From contig JAIRNC010000121.1 of assembly GCA_031258255.1 (NCBI GenBank), positions 1 through 57,669 of the forward strand: DNA of 57,669 nucleotides, given 5' to 3'. The first letter of the stretch is position 1. The number at the start of each line of letters is the position of its first letter. Shown here piece by piece: positions 34,154-43,049 of the stretch. The notes under the pieces are model-generated. The model was given only the letters and a program-made list of their open reading frames with translations. It did not search any database and was not told the DNA's origin. Both the position numbers and the translations under genes were made by a program. The DNA is from Synergistaceae bacterium (GTDB lineage Bacteria > Synergistota > Synergistia > Synergistales > Synergistaceae).

Positions 34154-35317
34154 GTGGAAACGCGCAAGGTATATCTTGACAACTCGGCCACCACTTCGGT
34201 GGCCGAAGAAGTTTTAAACGCGATGTTGCCCTATTTCAGAGAACACATGGGCAACCCGAACAGCCTCCACGCGTGGGGCCGCGAAGCGCGGAGGGCCGTG
34301 GACGAGGCTAGGGAGAGCGTAGCGGCGCTCGTGGGCGCCTCTCCCAACGAGATAGTATTCACCGGCGGCGGCAGCGTATCCGACAACCTCGCCATCAAGG
34401 GCGCGGTCTGGAGCGCGCCAGAGGGCAAGAGGCACATCATAACGTCCGCGGTGGAGCACCACGCCGTGTTGGACACGTTCAAATGGCTGGGCAAGAGGGG
34501 CTGCAGTGTGACGATCCTGCCGGTGGACGAATATGGCATGGTAAGCCCCGAGTCCCTGGCCTCCGCCATAAGGGACGACACGCTGCTCGTGAGCGTCATG
34601 TACGCCAACAACGAGGTCGGCACCATAAACCCCGTCGAGGAGCTGGGCGGCATATGCCGCGAGAGGGGCGTGCTGTTCCACACGGACGCCGTCCAGGCCA
34701 CAGGGCACATACCCATAGACGTGCACAAGCTACCGGTGGACATGCTGACGATGTCCTCGCACAAGATGTACGGCCCAAAGGGCGTGGGGGCGCTCTATAT
34801 CCGCAAGGGCATAAAGCTCACGCCCTTGATTCACGGCGGCGGGCAGGAGTTCGGCCTGTACTCCGGCACAGAGAACGTGCCGTGCGTAGTGGGCATGGGG
34901 ACTGGCGCGCGTGTCGCGCTCAGGCTCCACGAGGCGGGGGAGGCCGGGCGCGTCTCCGAGCTGCGTGATCAGCTCCTTGACGGGATAACGAGCAGCATCC
35001 CGGACTCGTTCGTGACGGGGCACAGGACCCAGCGCCTGCCGTACCACGCCAGCGTCTGCGTGAGGCGCATAGAGGGCGAGGGCATACTCCTTCGGATGGA
35101 CTTCGCCGGCATAGGCGTGTCCAGCGGCAGCGCCTGCACGTCTGGCAGCCTGGAGCCGAGCCACGTGCTATTGGCAATGGGCCTGGATCACGCCACCGCC
35201 CACGGGTCCGTGCGCCTGACGCTGGGCATCGACACGACCAGGGAGGACATAGGCTACGTTTTGGAAAAATTCCCGCCGATAGTGGAGACGCTACGTAAAA
35301 TGTCCCCTTATAAATGA
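34154..35317 (+). CDS. nifS: NifS/IscS-type cysteine desulfurase
   Basis: PLP enzyme that takes sulfur from cysteine for iron-sulfur cluster assembly and thio-modifications. I chose the GTG at 34154 (387 aa) because AGAGG lies eight bases upstream and the protein then opens with the family start VYLDNSATT. The PLP lysine is in SSHKMYGPKGVG, the catalytic Cys is in SSGSACTSG, and the cofactor His/Asp motif is in HTDAVQATGH. The Cys loop is of the group I (NifS/IscS) type. The scaffold gene nifU follows after 63 bases. Confidence 0.95.
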   Translation: METRKVYLDNSATTSVAEEVLNAMLPYFREHMGNPNSLHAWGREARRAVDEARESVAALVGASPNEIVFTGGGSVSDNLAIKGAVWSAPEGKRHIITSAVEHHAVLDTFKWLGKRGCSVTILPVDEYGMVSPESLASAIRDDTLLVSVMYANNEVGTINPVEELGGICRERGVLFHTDAVQATGHIPIDVHKLPVDMLTMSSHKMYGPKGVGALYIRKGIKLTPLIHGGGQEFGLYSGTENVPCVVGMGTGARVALRLHEAGEAGRVSELRDQLLDGITSSIPDSFVTGHRTQRLPYHASVCVRRIEGEGILLRMDFAGIGVSSGSACTSGSLEPSHVLLAMGLDHATAHGSVRLTLGIDTTREDIGYVLEKFPPIVETLRKMSPYK

Positions 35318-35380
35318 TGGCAAGGAAGGATATAATAGGTCGGTCATTATTAAAATCCCCTTAATGGGAGGGATAGAAGG

Positions 35381-35848
35381 ATGTACAACGAGAAAGTAGT
35401 GGATTATTTCATGAACCCGCGCAACGCCGGCTCTCTCAAGGACGCCAGCGGCGTCGGGGAGGTCGGCAACCCGAGGTGCGGGGACGTGATGAAGATTTAT
35501 CTCGACGTGGACGAAAACGAGGTCATCAGGGACGTCAAGTTCGAGACGTTCGGGTGCGCCGCCGCGATAGCGACGAGCTCGATGGCCACAGAGATGGTCA
35601 AGGGCATGACGATAGACGAGGCGCTCAGGATAACGAACAAGGACGTAGCCAACGAGCTGGGCGGGCTGCCCCCGCAGAAGCTGCACTGCTCGCTCTTGGC
35701 GGAAGAGGCGCTGCGCGCCGCGATACTGGACTACCGCAACCACAGGGACGGCACGCCGCCCGAGAGGGTCTGTGCCGGCTGCTGCAACGCATGCAACGAG
35801 TACGAGGAGGAACACTATGTCTCCGAGACCTCCAGGGCCGCGGACTGA
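35381..35848 (+). CDS. nifU: NifU/IscU-like Fe-S scaffold with Cys-rich tail
   Basis: Scaffold on which NifS builds iron-sulfur clusters. The IscU core (1-125) has the three ligand cysteines Cys33, Cys59 and Cys103 and the conserved Asp35 (NPRCGD). Unlike IscU it carries a C-terminal extension with four more cysteines in C131-x2-C134-C135-x2-C138, followed by an acidic end. The extension is too short for the NifU ferredoxin domain and may hold an extra metal or cluster. GGGAGGGAT is upstream of the ATG. Total length 155 aa. Only nifS, nifU and MOSC are present; no hscBA, isc regulator or sufBCD genes follow. Confidence 0.93.
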   Translation: MYNEKVVDYFMNPRNAGSLKDASGVGEVGNPRCGDVMKIYLDVDENEVIRDVKFETFGCAAAIATSSMATEMVKGMTIDEALRITNKDVANELGGLPPQKLHCSLLAEEALRAAILDYRNHRDGTPPERVCAGCCNACNEYEEEHYVSETSRAAD

Positions 35849-36293
35849 CAGCGGCATGACGCCGGGCAGGGTGATAGCCGTCTGCGTCTCCCCCACGAAG
35901 GGGACCGTCAAGGACGACGTCGGGATCGGCAAGCTCATAGAGGAGTACGGGATCGAGGGGGACGCCCACGGCGGTTTCGCGCATCGGCAGGTGAGCCTCA
36001 TAGCGTCCGAGGACATAGAGACGATGAAGGACCGTCTGCCAGACCTGGGGCCGGGCAGCTTCGCCGAGAACATCACGACGGAGGGGTTCGACCTCTCCGC
36101 GCTTGTGATCGGCGACAGGGTTTCCGTCGGCGGCTGTCTGCTTGAGGTGAGCCAGATAGGCAAGGAGTGCCACACGAAGTGCGAGGTCTTCCACAAGACC
36201 GGCGACTGCATAATGCCGCAGAAGGGGATATTCTGCCGCGTCATCAAGGGTGGCACCGTGCGTAGCGGAGACGCCATATCGCTTTGCCGTTAA
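35817..36293 (+). CDS. MOSC domain protein
   Basis: Single MOSC domain (158 aa), a fold found at the end of molybdenum cofactor sulfurases and in stand-alone sulfur-transfer or molybdopterin-linked proteins. The conserved features are IEGDAHGG, RQVSLIA, FAENITTEG, GDRVSVGGCLLEVSQIGKECH-like strands and several cysteines (KECHTKCEVF, GDCIM, IFCRV). The start overlaps the 3' end of nifU by 32 bases and has GAGGAGG in that gene, so the two are translationally coupled; this links the protein to sulfur handling by NifS/NifU. Substrate unknown. An ATG at 35856 is an alternative start with a weaker site. Confidence 0.88.
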   Translation: MSPRPPGPRTDSGMTPGRVIAVCVSPTKGTVKDDVGIGKLIEEYGIEGDAHGGFAHRQVSLIASEDIETMKDRLPDLGPGSFAENITTEGFDLSALVIGDRVSVGGCLLEVSQIGKECHTKCEVFHKTGDCIMPQKGIFCRVIKGGTVRSGDAISLCR

Positions 36294-36366
36294 GGCGCGT
36301 CCCAATCCGCGGCGATTTGCCGTGGCTGCGGGCGGTTTCCGGTATCGGGGCGAGGTTTTCCCATAG

Positions 36367-37440
36367 ATGATACGGCTTGACGGCGTAAGCAAAGTATACA
36401 GGGTCAGCGATCCCGGGGGGACGGCTAAAAAGAACTTCCACGCCCTCCGGGACGTCTCCCTTGAGATAGAGAACGGCGCCATATACGGCATAATCGGCCG
36501 CAGCGGCGCTGGCAAGAGCACATTGATCAGGTGCGTCAACCTCCTGGAGCGCCCGTCGTCGGGCAGGGTGTTCGTGAACGGCGTGGAGATGACCGCGCTG
36601 GGCGACGGGCAGCTCCGCGCCGCGCGGAAGAAGATAGGCATGATCTTCCAGTCCTTCAACCTCCTGGCGAACAGGACCGTTTACGGCAACATAGCGTTCC
36701 CCCTCGAACTGGACCGCTGGCGGGAGCGCGAGATAAAGGACAGGGTGAAGGAGATAGCCCAGCTGGTAGGCATAGAGGACAAGCTGGCCCAGTACCCGTC
36801 ACAGCTTTCGGGCGGGCAGAAGCAGAGGGTGGGGATAGCGCGCGCCCTGGCAAACCGGCCGGACGTGCTGCTCTCCGACGAGGCCACGTCGGCCCTGGAC
36901 CCCCAGACCACCAAGTCGGTCTTAGGCCTTCTCAGGGACATAAACGACAAGCTGGGGCTCACCGTCGTGCTGATCACCCATGAGATGGAAGTGATAAAGG
37001 AGATATGCGACTCCGTGGCCGTGCTCGACGCGGGCGAGGTCGTGGAGGAGGGGCCTGTCCTCAATGTGTTCACGTCCCCGCTCAAAGGCGTCACGAAGGA
37101 ACTTTTGGCCCAGGTGACCAAGACACAGCTCCCGGACTCCTTCGCGGACCTCAAGTTCCTGCGCGAACGGGACAGCCGCCAGGCGGACGTCCTGCTCCAG
37201 CTCTCGTTCTTCGGCAGCGCGGCCGCGCGCCCCATGATCTCCGACCTGGTGCGTAAATTCGACGTGGACGTGAACATCCTTGTCGCCCACATCGACCATA
37301 TCAGGGCCACGCCCTACGGCACGCTCGTAATACAGATCTCCGGAGATGAACGCGAGGACGCGCTGGACTATCTGCTGGACATGAATCTCAAGGTCAAGGT
37401 GATCGGATATGTCGCAAGATCTAACGATACTGCTCACTAG
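36367..37440 (+). CDS. metN: MetN methionine ABC transporter ATPase
   Basis: ATP-binding subunit of a methionine importer. The ABC domain (1-245) has Walker A GRSGAGKSTLIR, signature LSGGQKQRVGIAR, Walker B VLLSDEATSALDP and the His switch (ITHEM). The C-terminal part (about 275-357) is an ACT-like NIL domain, which binds methionine and inhibits transport in MetN. Length 357 aa. The permease gene overlaps its end by 32 bases. No substrate-binding metQ follows. The 73-base gap upstream shows no S-box or other recognisable riboswitch. Confidence 0.93.
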   Translation: MIRLDGVSKVYRVSDPGGTAKKNFHALRDVSLEIENGAIYGIIGRSGAGKSTLIRCVNLLERPSSGRVFVNGVEMTALGDGQLRAARKKIGMIFQSFNLLANRTVYGNIAFPLELDRWREREIKDRVKEIAQLVGIEDKLAQYPSQLSGGQKQRVGIARALANRPDVLLSDEATSALDPQTTKSVLGLLRDINDKLGLTVVLITHEMEVIKEICDSVAVLDAGEVVEEGPVLNVFTSPLKGVTKELLAQVTKTQLPDSFADLKFLRERDSRQADVLLQLSFFGSAAARPMISDLVRKFDVDVNILVAHIDHIRATPYGTLVIQISGDEREDALDYLLDMNLKVKVIGYVARSNDTAH

Positions 37441-38071
37441 GGGGCTCGTCGACACAGCCTATATGGTCGGCGCTTCCTCGGCCATATCATTTTTGGCGGG
37501 GCTGCCCCTGGGCGTGATCCTCTCCATAACTGCCCCGGGCGGCATCCTCCCCAACAGGCCGGTCTACGGCGCCCTTTCCCTGCTGGTCAACGTCGGCAGG
37601 TCGATACCGTTCATCATCCTGATGGTGGCGATAATCCCGCTCACGAGGATCTTGGTCGGCACGTCCATCGGGACGGAGGCGGCCATAGTGCCGCTGTCTG
37701 TTTCCGCCATCCCGTTCGTCGGCAGGGTGGTGGAGTCGGCCCTGCGCGAGATAGACGACGGGATAATCGAGGCAGCGCTCTCCATGGGCGCGACGCCGCT
37801 TGAGATAATACGCAAGGTCCTGCTGCCGGAAGCCCTGCCAGCCATAATCTCCGGCCTCACGCTGACCGTCATAAGCCTGATAGGGTACTCTGCCATGGCT
37901 GGCGCGATCGGCGGCGGCGGGCTGGGCGACATAGCCATCCGCTACGGCTATCAGCGCTTCATGCCGGACGTCATGCTGGCGACGGTCATAGCGCTGGTGC
38001 TGATGGTACAGTTCTTCCAATTCGCCGGGGACAGCCTGTCCGCCAAGACGAGGCACGACAAAAAAGGGTGA
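37409..38071 (+). CDS. metI: MetI methionine ABC transporter permease
   Basis: Membrane subunit of the same importer, 220 aa with five predicted helices and the coupling motif EAALSMGATPLEIIRKVLLPEALP (shown here only in part: EAA...G...LPEALP, about residues 127-152) that docks into MetN. The pattern GRSIPFIILMVAIIPLTR and GGGGLGDIAIRYGYQRF are typical for MetI. The ATG lies inside metN with AAGGTGAT upstream, a translational coupling. The next gene is an unrelated MATE transporter, so metQ must lie elsewhere or several lipoproteins are shared. Confidence 0.94.
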   Translation: MSQDLTILLTRGLVDTAYMVGASSAISFLAGLPLGVILSITAPGGILPNRPVYGALSLLVNVGRSIPFIILMVAIIPLTRILVGTSIGTEAAIVPLSVSAIPFVGRVVESALREIDDGIIEAALSMGATPLEIIRKVLLPEALPAIISGLTLTVISLIGYSAMAGAIGGGGLGDIAIRYGYQRFMPDVMLATVIALVLMVQFFQFAGDSLSAKTRHDKKG

Positions 38072-38107
38072 AAGTGATATGATACGCTCCGCGTTGGGAG
38101 TGACGTC

Positions 38108-39502
38108 ATGAAGAACACGCAGGACAAAGCCTTTATGGAGAAGGAGGCGATCTTCCGCCTCCTCGTTCGTTTCGCCGGCCCGTCCCTGGCGGGCATGGTG
38201 GCAAACGCTCTTTACAATATAGTTGACAGGATCTTCGTGGGGCAGGTCGTCGGTTCTGACGGCATCGCCGCTATCGCGCTTGCCTTCCCCTGTATGCTCT
38301 TTTTCGTCTCAGCCGCGACCCTGATCGGGGTCGGCGCGGCTTCCCGGATATCCATCCAGCTCGGGGAGAAAAAAAGAGAACTCGCCGAGCAGACGCTGGG
38401 GAACGCGTTCAGCCTGGCTTTCGCGCTGTCTGCCGTCTTCATGCTAGCCGGCTGGCTCTCCTTCGGGAAAATACTGCGCCTTTCCGGGGCGAGCGACGCC
38501 ACCCTCCCTATGGCGTCGGAGTATCTTTCGATAATACTCTGGGGCGTCCCGTGCGGCATGATCGGCTTCTCGCTCTCAAACCAGATAAGGGCCTGCGGCA
38601 GCCCTCTTTACGCCATGGGCAGCCAGATGTTCGGCGCGGCTGCGAACGTCGCCCTGGATGCCTGGTTCGTCGTAGGCCTCGACATGGGCGTCAAGGGCGC
38701 CGCCGTAGCCACGGTCATCAGCCAGTGCGTGTCGATGCTGTGGGCCTTGTCGTACTTCCTGACCGGCAAAGCGGAGATAAAACTCAGGCCGCCCCTCATG
38801 CTACGCCCGGATCCCGCTACAATTGCCAGGATCTTCGCGGTAGGGACTCCCGCGTGTCTCGTCACCCTCAACTTCGTCCTGGTACACGGGTTCATCAATA
38901 ACGCGTCGAGCTCTTACGGCGGCGACCTGGCAGTGTCGGCCACGGGCATATTCATGAGCATGGACTCGCTCTTGTTCATGCCCGGCGTCGCCATCGCGGA
39001 CGCATGTCAGCCGATAGTCGGCTTCAATTACGGGGCGGGCAGGATCCGCAGGGTGATAGGGACGGCCAAGACCGCGGTGCTGGCATCCTCGTTCTTTTAC
39101 ATAATCAGCTTTGTGGCCGTCATGCTCTTCGCCGACAAGATGGCGATGCTCTTCAACTCCCACGACGAGGAGCTGATAAGCCTGGCGGCCTCCGCGCTGC
39201 GCGTTTCTTATATAGGGGTGCCGCTGATGGGGATTTCCGTCGTCACGTCCTCGTTCCTGCAAGGCCTTGGCAGGGGCAGGGAGGGGCTCATGCTCTCGCT
39301 GGCCCGCTTTGGGGTATTCCTCTGGGCGCCCCTCATGATACTGCCAAAACGCTTCGGCGTTTACGGCGCCTGGGGCAGCTTCCCGGTATCTGATATCTGC
39401 GGCTCGATCACATGCCTCTTTTTCCTCGTCCGCGCGGTGATGGCGCTCAAGGACGAGGACGGCGCGGTATTCCCGATTTCAGAGCCGGACAGGGTCGTAT
39501 GA
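38108..39502 (+). CDS. MATE family efflux transporter
   Basis: Twelve-helix multidrug and toxin extrusion transporter, 464 aa, closest in pattern to the MepA/DinF-like bacterial branch (FAGPSLAGMVANALYNIVDRIFVG in the first helix, ISIQLGEKK after the second). It probably exports cationic compounds in exchange for sodium or protons; the substrate cannot be read from sequence. The second half repeats the pattern (GIFMSMDSLLFMPGVAIADACQPIVGFNYGAG). The ATG has GGGAGTG upstream and it is 36 bases after metI, so it could be co-transcribed. Confidence 0.93.
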   Translation: MKNTQDKAFMEKEAIFRLLVRFAGPSLAGMVANALYNIVDRIFVGQVVGSDGIAAIALAFPCMLFFVSAATLIGVGAASRISIQLGEKKRELAEQTLGNAFSLAFALSAVFMLAGWLSFGKILRLSGASDATLPMASEYLSIILWGVPCGMIGFSLSNQIRACGSPLYAMGSQMFGAAANVALDAWFVVGLDMGVKGAAVATVISQCVSMLWALSYFLTGKAEIKLRPPLMLRPDPATIARIFAVGTPACLVTLNFVLVHGFINNASSSYGGDLAVSATGIFMSMDSLLFMPGVAIADACQPIVGFNYGAGRIRRVIGTAKTAVLASSFFYIISFVAVMLFADKMAMLFNSHDEELISLAASALRVSYIGVPLMGISVVTSSFLQGLGRGREGLMLSLARFGVFLWAPLMILPKRFGVYGAWGSFPVSDICGSITCLFFLVRAVMALKDEDGAVFPISEPDRVV

Positions 39503-39602
39503 GCGGCGTGATCCGTACCACGCGCAACCGTCGGCTCTGAGTAATTTATAATTACATTAGGCAATCATATTATTTAATTCAATACAAATAGGAGGAGAAC
39601 CA

Positions 39603-41243
39603 TTGCTTATTACAGACCTACTGAAGGAGAACGCCGCGTCGAGAGGCCAGGACATCGCGATTGTCGAGATAAACCCCAAGGCAGCCAGTGACAGATCAGT
39701 CTCGTGGCGGGAGTACGAGGAGGGCCTAAGCTATCCGGACAGCGCGCGCCGCCGTGAGATGACGTGGCAGTATTTCGACGACCAGGCTAACCGCGTGGCC
39801 AACTTCTGCTTAAGCCGCGGGATAGGGCGCGGCAACAAGGCCGCGATGCTCATGATGAACGCGCTGGAGTGGTTCCCGATATACTTCGGGATACTGAGGA
39901 GCGGGGCCATGGTCGTGCCGATGAGCTTCAGGAACACGGCGGACGAGGCGCAGAGCTGCCTCGCGCTGACGGACGCCGACGCTATATTCTTCGGCCCGGA
40001 GTTCACCGGCATGATCCGCGACATACACGGCGACATACCGAGCTTGGCCACACGCGTGCTCGTCGGGCCAGACACCGGCGACGCTGATTTCGCCCTGAAC
40101 TACAGCCGCATAGGCTCTTTCCCCTGCGACGACCCGGGCATCGACATAGCGCCGGAGGACGCGGCGGCGATATACTTCACCTCCGGGACGATGGGCAAGC
40201 CGAAAGCCATACTCCAGACCCACGAAAGCATCCTCTCCGTCTGCCGCACGGAGCGGAAACACCACGGGCAGACAAGGGACGACGTGTTCCTGTGCATGGC
40301 CCCGCTATTCCACACCGGCTCCATGATGCACTGGCTGGGGAGCCTCATATCCGCCGGCGGGGCGGTGCTCCTGCGTGAGCCCAAGCCGGAATCAATCCTG
40401 AAAACCGTATCCGAGGAGGGCGTGACCATAGCCTTCATGCTCGTCCCGTGGGCGCAGGACGTCCTGCAGGCGCTCGAAAACGACACGCTGAGCCTGTCAG
40501 ATTACGAGCTGGGGCAGTGGAGACTCATGCACATCGGCGCCCAGCCAGTGCCGGTGGAGCTGATATCAAGGTGGAAGAAATTCTTCCCGAGCCAGCAGTA
40601 CGACACCAACTATGGGTTGAGCGAGGCCATGGGGCCGGGCTGCGTCCACCTCGGCGTCGACAACTCGCATAAGATAGGCGCGATAGGGCTGCCGGGCGAG
40701 GGCTGGCAGGCGCGGATCGTGGACGACGACGGAAACCCTGTCCCCCAGGGGCAGATCGGCGAACTCACGGTGCGGGGGCCGAGCGTCATGAAATGCTACT
40801 ACAACGACCCGGAGGCGACCGAGGCGGCACTCCGCGACGGCTGGCTCTTTACCGGGGACATGGGTTACGTGGACCCTGACGGCTTCACCTTCCTGGTTGA
40901 CAGGAAGAAGGACATCATCATCAGCGGCGGGGAGAACATCTATCCGATACAGATCGAGGATCACATCCGCAAACTGAGCCAGGTGCTGGACGTGGCCGTA
41001 ATAGGGGCGAACCACAAGAGGCTGGGCGAGGTGCCGATAGCGATAGTCTCGGTCAAGCCTGGCTGCGACTGCGACGAAGAGGACATCATGGCGCACTGCG
41101 AGGACCTGCCGCGCTACAAACGCCCCAGGCGCTGCGTCTTCGGCGACGTGCCGCGCAACCCGACCGGCAAGATAGAAAAACCGCGCCTCCGCGCCACATA
41201 CGCCGACATGCTGCTGTCCAGGGAGCCAGTGGCCGTAAAATAA
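39603..41243 (+). CDS. AMP-binding acyl-CoA synthetase-like enzyme
   Basis: Adenylate-forming ligase of the acyl-CoA synthetase superfamily, 546 aa. ATP-binding motif YFTSGTMGKPKAIL (about 196-209), the A5 motif YGLSEAMGPG, the A8 hinge DGWLFTGDMGY...VDRKKDIIISGGENIYP and the catalytic Lys near the end (PTGKIEKPRLR) are all present. It resembles CaiC and medium-chain ligases, but the substrate is unknown. The start is TTG with AGGAGGAG five bases upstream. The 100-base AT-rich gap before it contains TATAAT at about 39549 but no clear -35. Confidence 0.88.
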   Translation: MLITDLLKENAASRGQDIAIVEINPKAASDRSVSWREYEEGLSYPDSARRREMTWQYFDDQANRVANFCLSRGIGRGNKAAMLMMNALEWFPIYFGILRSGAMVVPMSFRNTADEAQSCLALTDADAIFFGPEFTGMIRDIHGDIPSLATRVLVGPDTGDADFALNYSRIGSFPCDDPGIDIAPEDAAAIYFTSGTMGKPKAILQTHESILSVCRTERKHHGQTRDDVFLCMAPLFHTGSMMHWLGSLISAGGAVLLREPKPESILKTVSEEGVTIAFMLVPWAQDVLQALENDTLSLSDYELGQWRLMHIGAQPVPVELISRWKKFFPSQQYDTNYGLSEAMGPGCVHLGVDNSHKIGAIGLPGEGWQARIVDDDGNPVPQGQIGELTVRGPSVMKCYYNDPEATEAALRDGWLFTGDMGYVDPDGFTFLVDRKKDIIISGGENIYPIQIEDHIRKLSQVLDVAVIGANHKRLGEVPIAIVSVKPGCDCDEEDIMAHCEDLPRYKRPRRCVFGDVPRNPTGKIEKPRLRATYADMLLSREPVAVK

Positions 41244-41253
41244 TTCCGAAAGA

Positions 41254-41276
41254 GGTGCCGGCTTACAGCCGGCGCC
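41254..41276. terminator. hairpin between convergent genes
   Basis: Nine-base-pair stem (GGTGCCGGC/GCCGGCGCC with one G-U pair) and a five-base loop, in the 38 bases separating the acyl-CoA synthetase gene from the orphan gene on the other strand. T-rich sequence follows on both sides (ttatctttta; tctttcggaattatttta), so it may end both transcripts. The T tracts are imperfect. Confidence 0.5.
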
Positions 41277-41281
41277 TTGGG

Positions 41282-43027
41282 TTATCTTTTAGCGCCCTGC
41301 TGCGGTTTCCCATCGCTCAGGACTCCGGATTTCTGCTTGAAGAAGGTCTTGAACCACTTCGACACCTCGCGGGGAAGCACCTTGTATCCCTTGCGCTCCT
41401 TCGAGATCCACAGGAAATAGTCGTTGAAAAAGGACTCCTGCAGCGCACGGATCCCCTTGCCCTTGTTGGCCTTCAACAGCGAGTACGTGTCCTTGAGCGT
41501 CCTGTCCTCGTCGTTGTCCCACCTGAAAGCGGCCAGGGCGAAGCAGAAGTCCTTAACGTCCGACGCTGCCGGAAAGATCGGTATTATGAGGCTGTTGTCC
41601 TCCCAGTCGTACACGCCCAGCCCCTGGCCTGGCACCAGTATCACCCTCGGTATGCCGTACATCCTTATCCTGGACGCGCGCAGCATGTCTGGGTCCAGCG
41701 GGGTCAGGTCCATCATTATCTCGCCAGCCCTCTTCATGGAGACGGGGAGGCCCCTGTTCTGGCACAGAGGGGACTCGTCCAGCCTCGCGGTGTGCGCCGC
41801 CAGCGCCATGAACTCCTTCTTGTGGTTGAGGCCCTCCCTCAGCTCCAGCTTCATGGCCGGGAGACCCTGCCCCTTAAATTTTTTCCTGGACATCTCGCAG
41901 CGGGTCTTCCAGCGCTCGGCCTCGTTCGTCACGTGCACGATCAAGCCGGCCAGGAACTTTGTCCGGTCGTGCAGGGAGAGGACGTTCTGTATTATCTTGA
42001 GGGACTGGTCCAGCGCCTCGTCCTGCTCTTTTTTGTCCTGGGCGGCCGGCGCCGGCTGATCGTCAGCCGTGCCCTCGAAGCACCCCTCCTCCGCCTGCCC
42101 CTCTTCTATCACAGCAGGAGCGGGCGCCGCCTTGGCGGATGGCTCGCCTATCTCAGCGAACGGGTCGAACGATGCGAGCGGGTCCGTGGAGGCTTCCGGT
42201 TCGGGAGCGGCAGTCTCCGCGTGGGGCGCTTCCTGTTCACCCGCCTTCGTCAGCTTCCTTTCGAGGCTGTCCACCAAGTACCAGAACGTGCGCTCGGCGG
42301 TCTCGTAATTTTTGCAGTTCTCCTTAATTTTGGCCCTCTCCTGGTTGTCGGCCTCGCGGATCCTCTTCGTCCTCATGTCGGACTCCGTGGCGTCGCACAG
42401 CCCCTCCTCGAGGCTGCGGAGGATCGTGTCGAGTTCCTTCCCCTCAATAAGGTCCGTCCCGCGGAGCAGCGTGTTCATCGCAAGACGCCGCCTGGTCTGG
42501 GCCGCCTTGAGCTCGCCGTCGAAGCGCTTCAGCTTCTCCTGCAGCGGGACGCCGCCGGACGGCCCGCCATATCGCTTGTCGAAAATGAGCGCGTAGTTCT
42601 CTTTCAGATAGTCCGTAAGGCGGTTGTACTGGTACATGTCCACAGCAGACGGCTGGCCTATCTGCTCCGCGAAGGCGGGGTTAGCTGTGGTGTACTCGGA
42701 GTAAAGGTGGCCGAAGTCGATAAAGAGGCGCTCATGCGCGTCGAACTCCAGTTCGTCTGGCGGGCCTGAGTCTATCTTGGCCTCCACTATCGCCCAGAGC
42801 AGCTCCCAGAAGTGGGAGGCCGCCTTCTGCCACACGATGCGCGCCTTCTTGCGGGTCTCCGAGTCAGAGGCGCCGCGCAGTTTTGCCATGTTCCGGCCCA
42901 GCGTCTGCATCTGGGACGCCAGGGAGGCGATCGTCTTGTTCTCTTTCCAGTGCGACGCCACCCAGCCGATTGCGTCGTCTATCTTCGTAAAATCCCCTGA
43001 ATTATCAGGGACTGCGGCGGCTGTCAT
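41282..43027 (-). CDS. orphan two-domain protein
   Basis: A 581 aa soluble protein I cannot assign. Residues 1-260 are predicted mostly helical, with repeated Trp/aromatic positions (GWVASHW, VWQKAASHFWELLW) and a DxGHLYSEY segment. Residues 262-335 form an Ala/Pro/Glu linker that looks disordered. Residues 336-581 form a second domain with helices followed by a beta-rich part (RIRMYGIPRVILVPGQGLGVYDW, NSLIIPIFPA) and a basic tail. No signal peptide, membrane helix or known catalytic motif is evident. It follows the 379 aa orphan by 22 bases on the same strand and is probably co-transcribed with it. Confidence 0.8.
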   Translation of the reverse strand: MTAAAVPDNSGDFTKIDDAIGWVASHWKENKTIASLASQMQTLGRNMAKLRGASDSETRKKARIVWQKAASHFWELLWAIVEAKIDSGPPDELEFDAHERLFIDFGHLYSEYTTANPAFAEQIGQPSAVDMYQYNRLTDYLKENYALIFDKRYGGPSGGVPLQEKLKRFDGELKAAQTRRRLAMNTLLRGTDLIEGKELDTILRSLEEGLCDATESDMRTKRIREADNQERAKIKENCKNYETAERTFWYLVDSLERKLTKAGEQEAPHAETAAPEPEASTDPLASFDPFAEIGEPSAKAAPAPAVIEEGQAEEGCFEGTADDQPAPAAQDKKEQDEALDQSLKIIQNVLSLHDRTKFLAGLIVHVTNEAERWKTRCEMSRKKFKGQGLPAMKLELREGLNHKKEFMALAAHTARLDESPLCQNRGLPVSMKRAGEIMMDLTPLDPDMLRASRIRMYGIPRVILVPGQGLGVYDWEDNSLIIPIFPAASDVKDFCFALAAFRWDNDEDRTLKDTYSLLKANKGKGIRALQESFFNDYFLWISKERKGYKVLPREVSKWFKTFFKQKSGVLSDGKPQQGAKR

Positions 43028-43049
43028 ACTACCCCTCCCTTAGAAAAGC

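Noticed and set aside
36294-36366. Possible S-box riboswitch before metN
   Set aside because: Only 73 bases, without the conserved core helices or a terminator.
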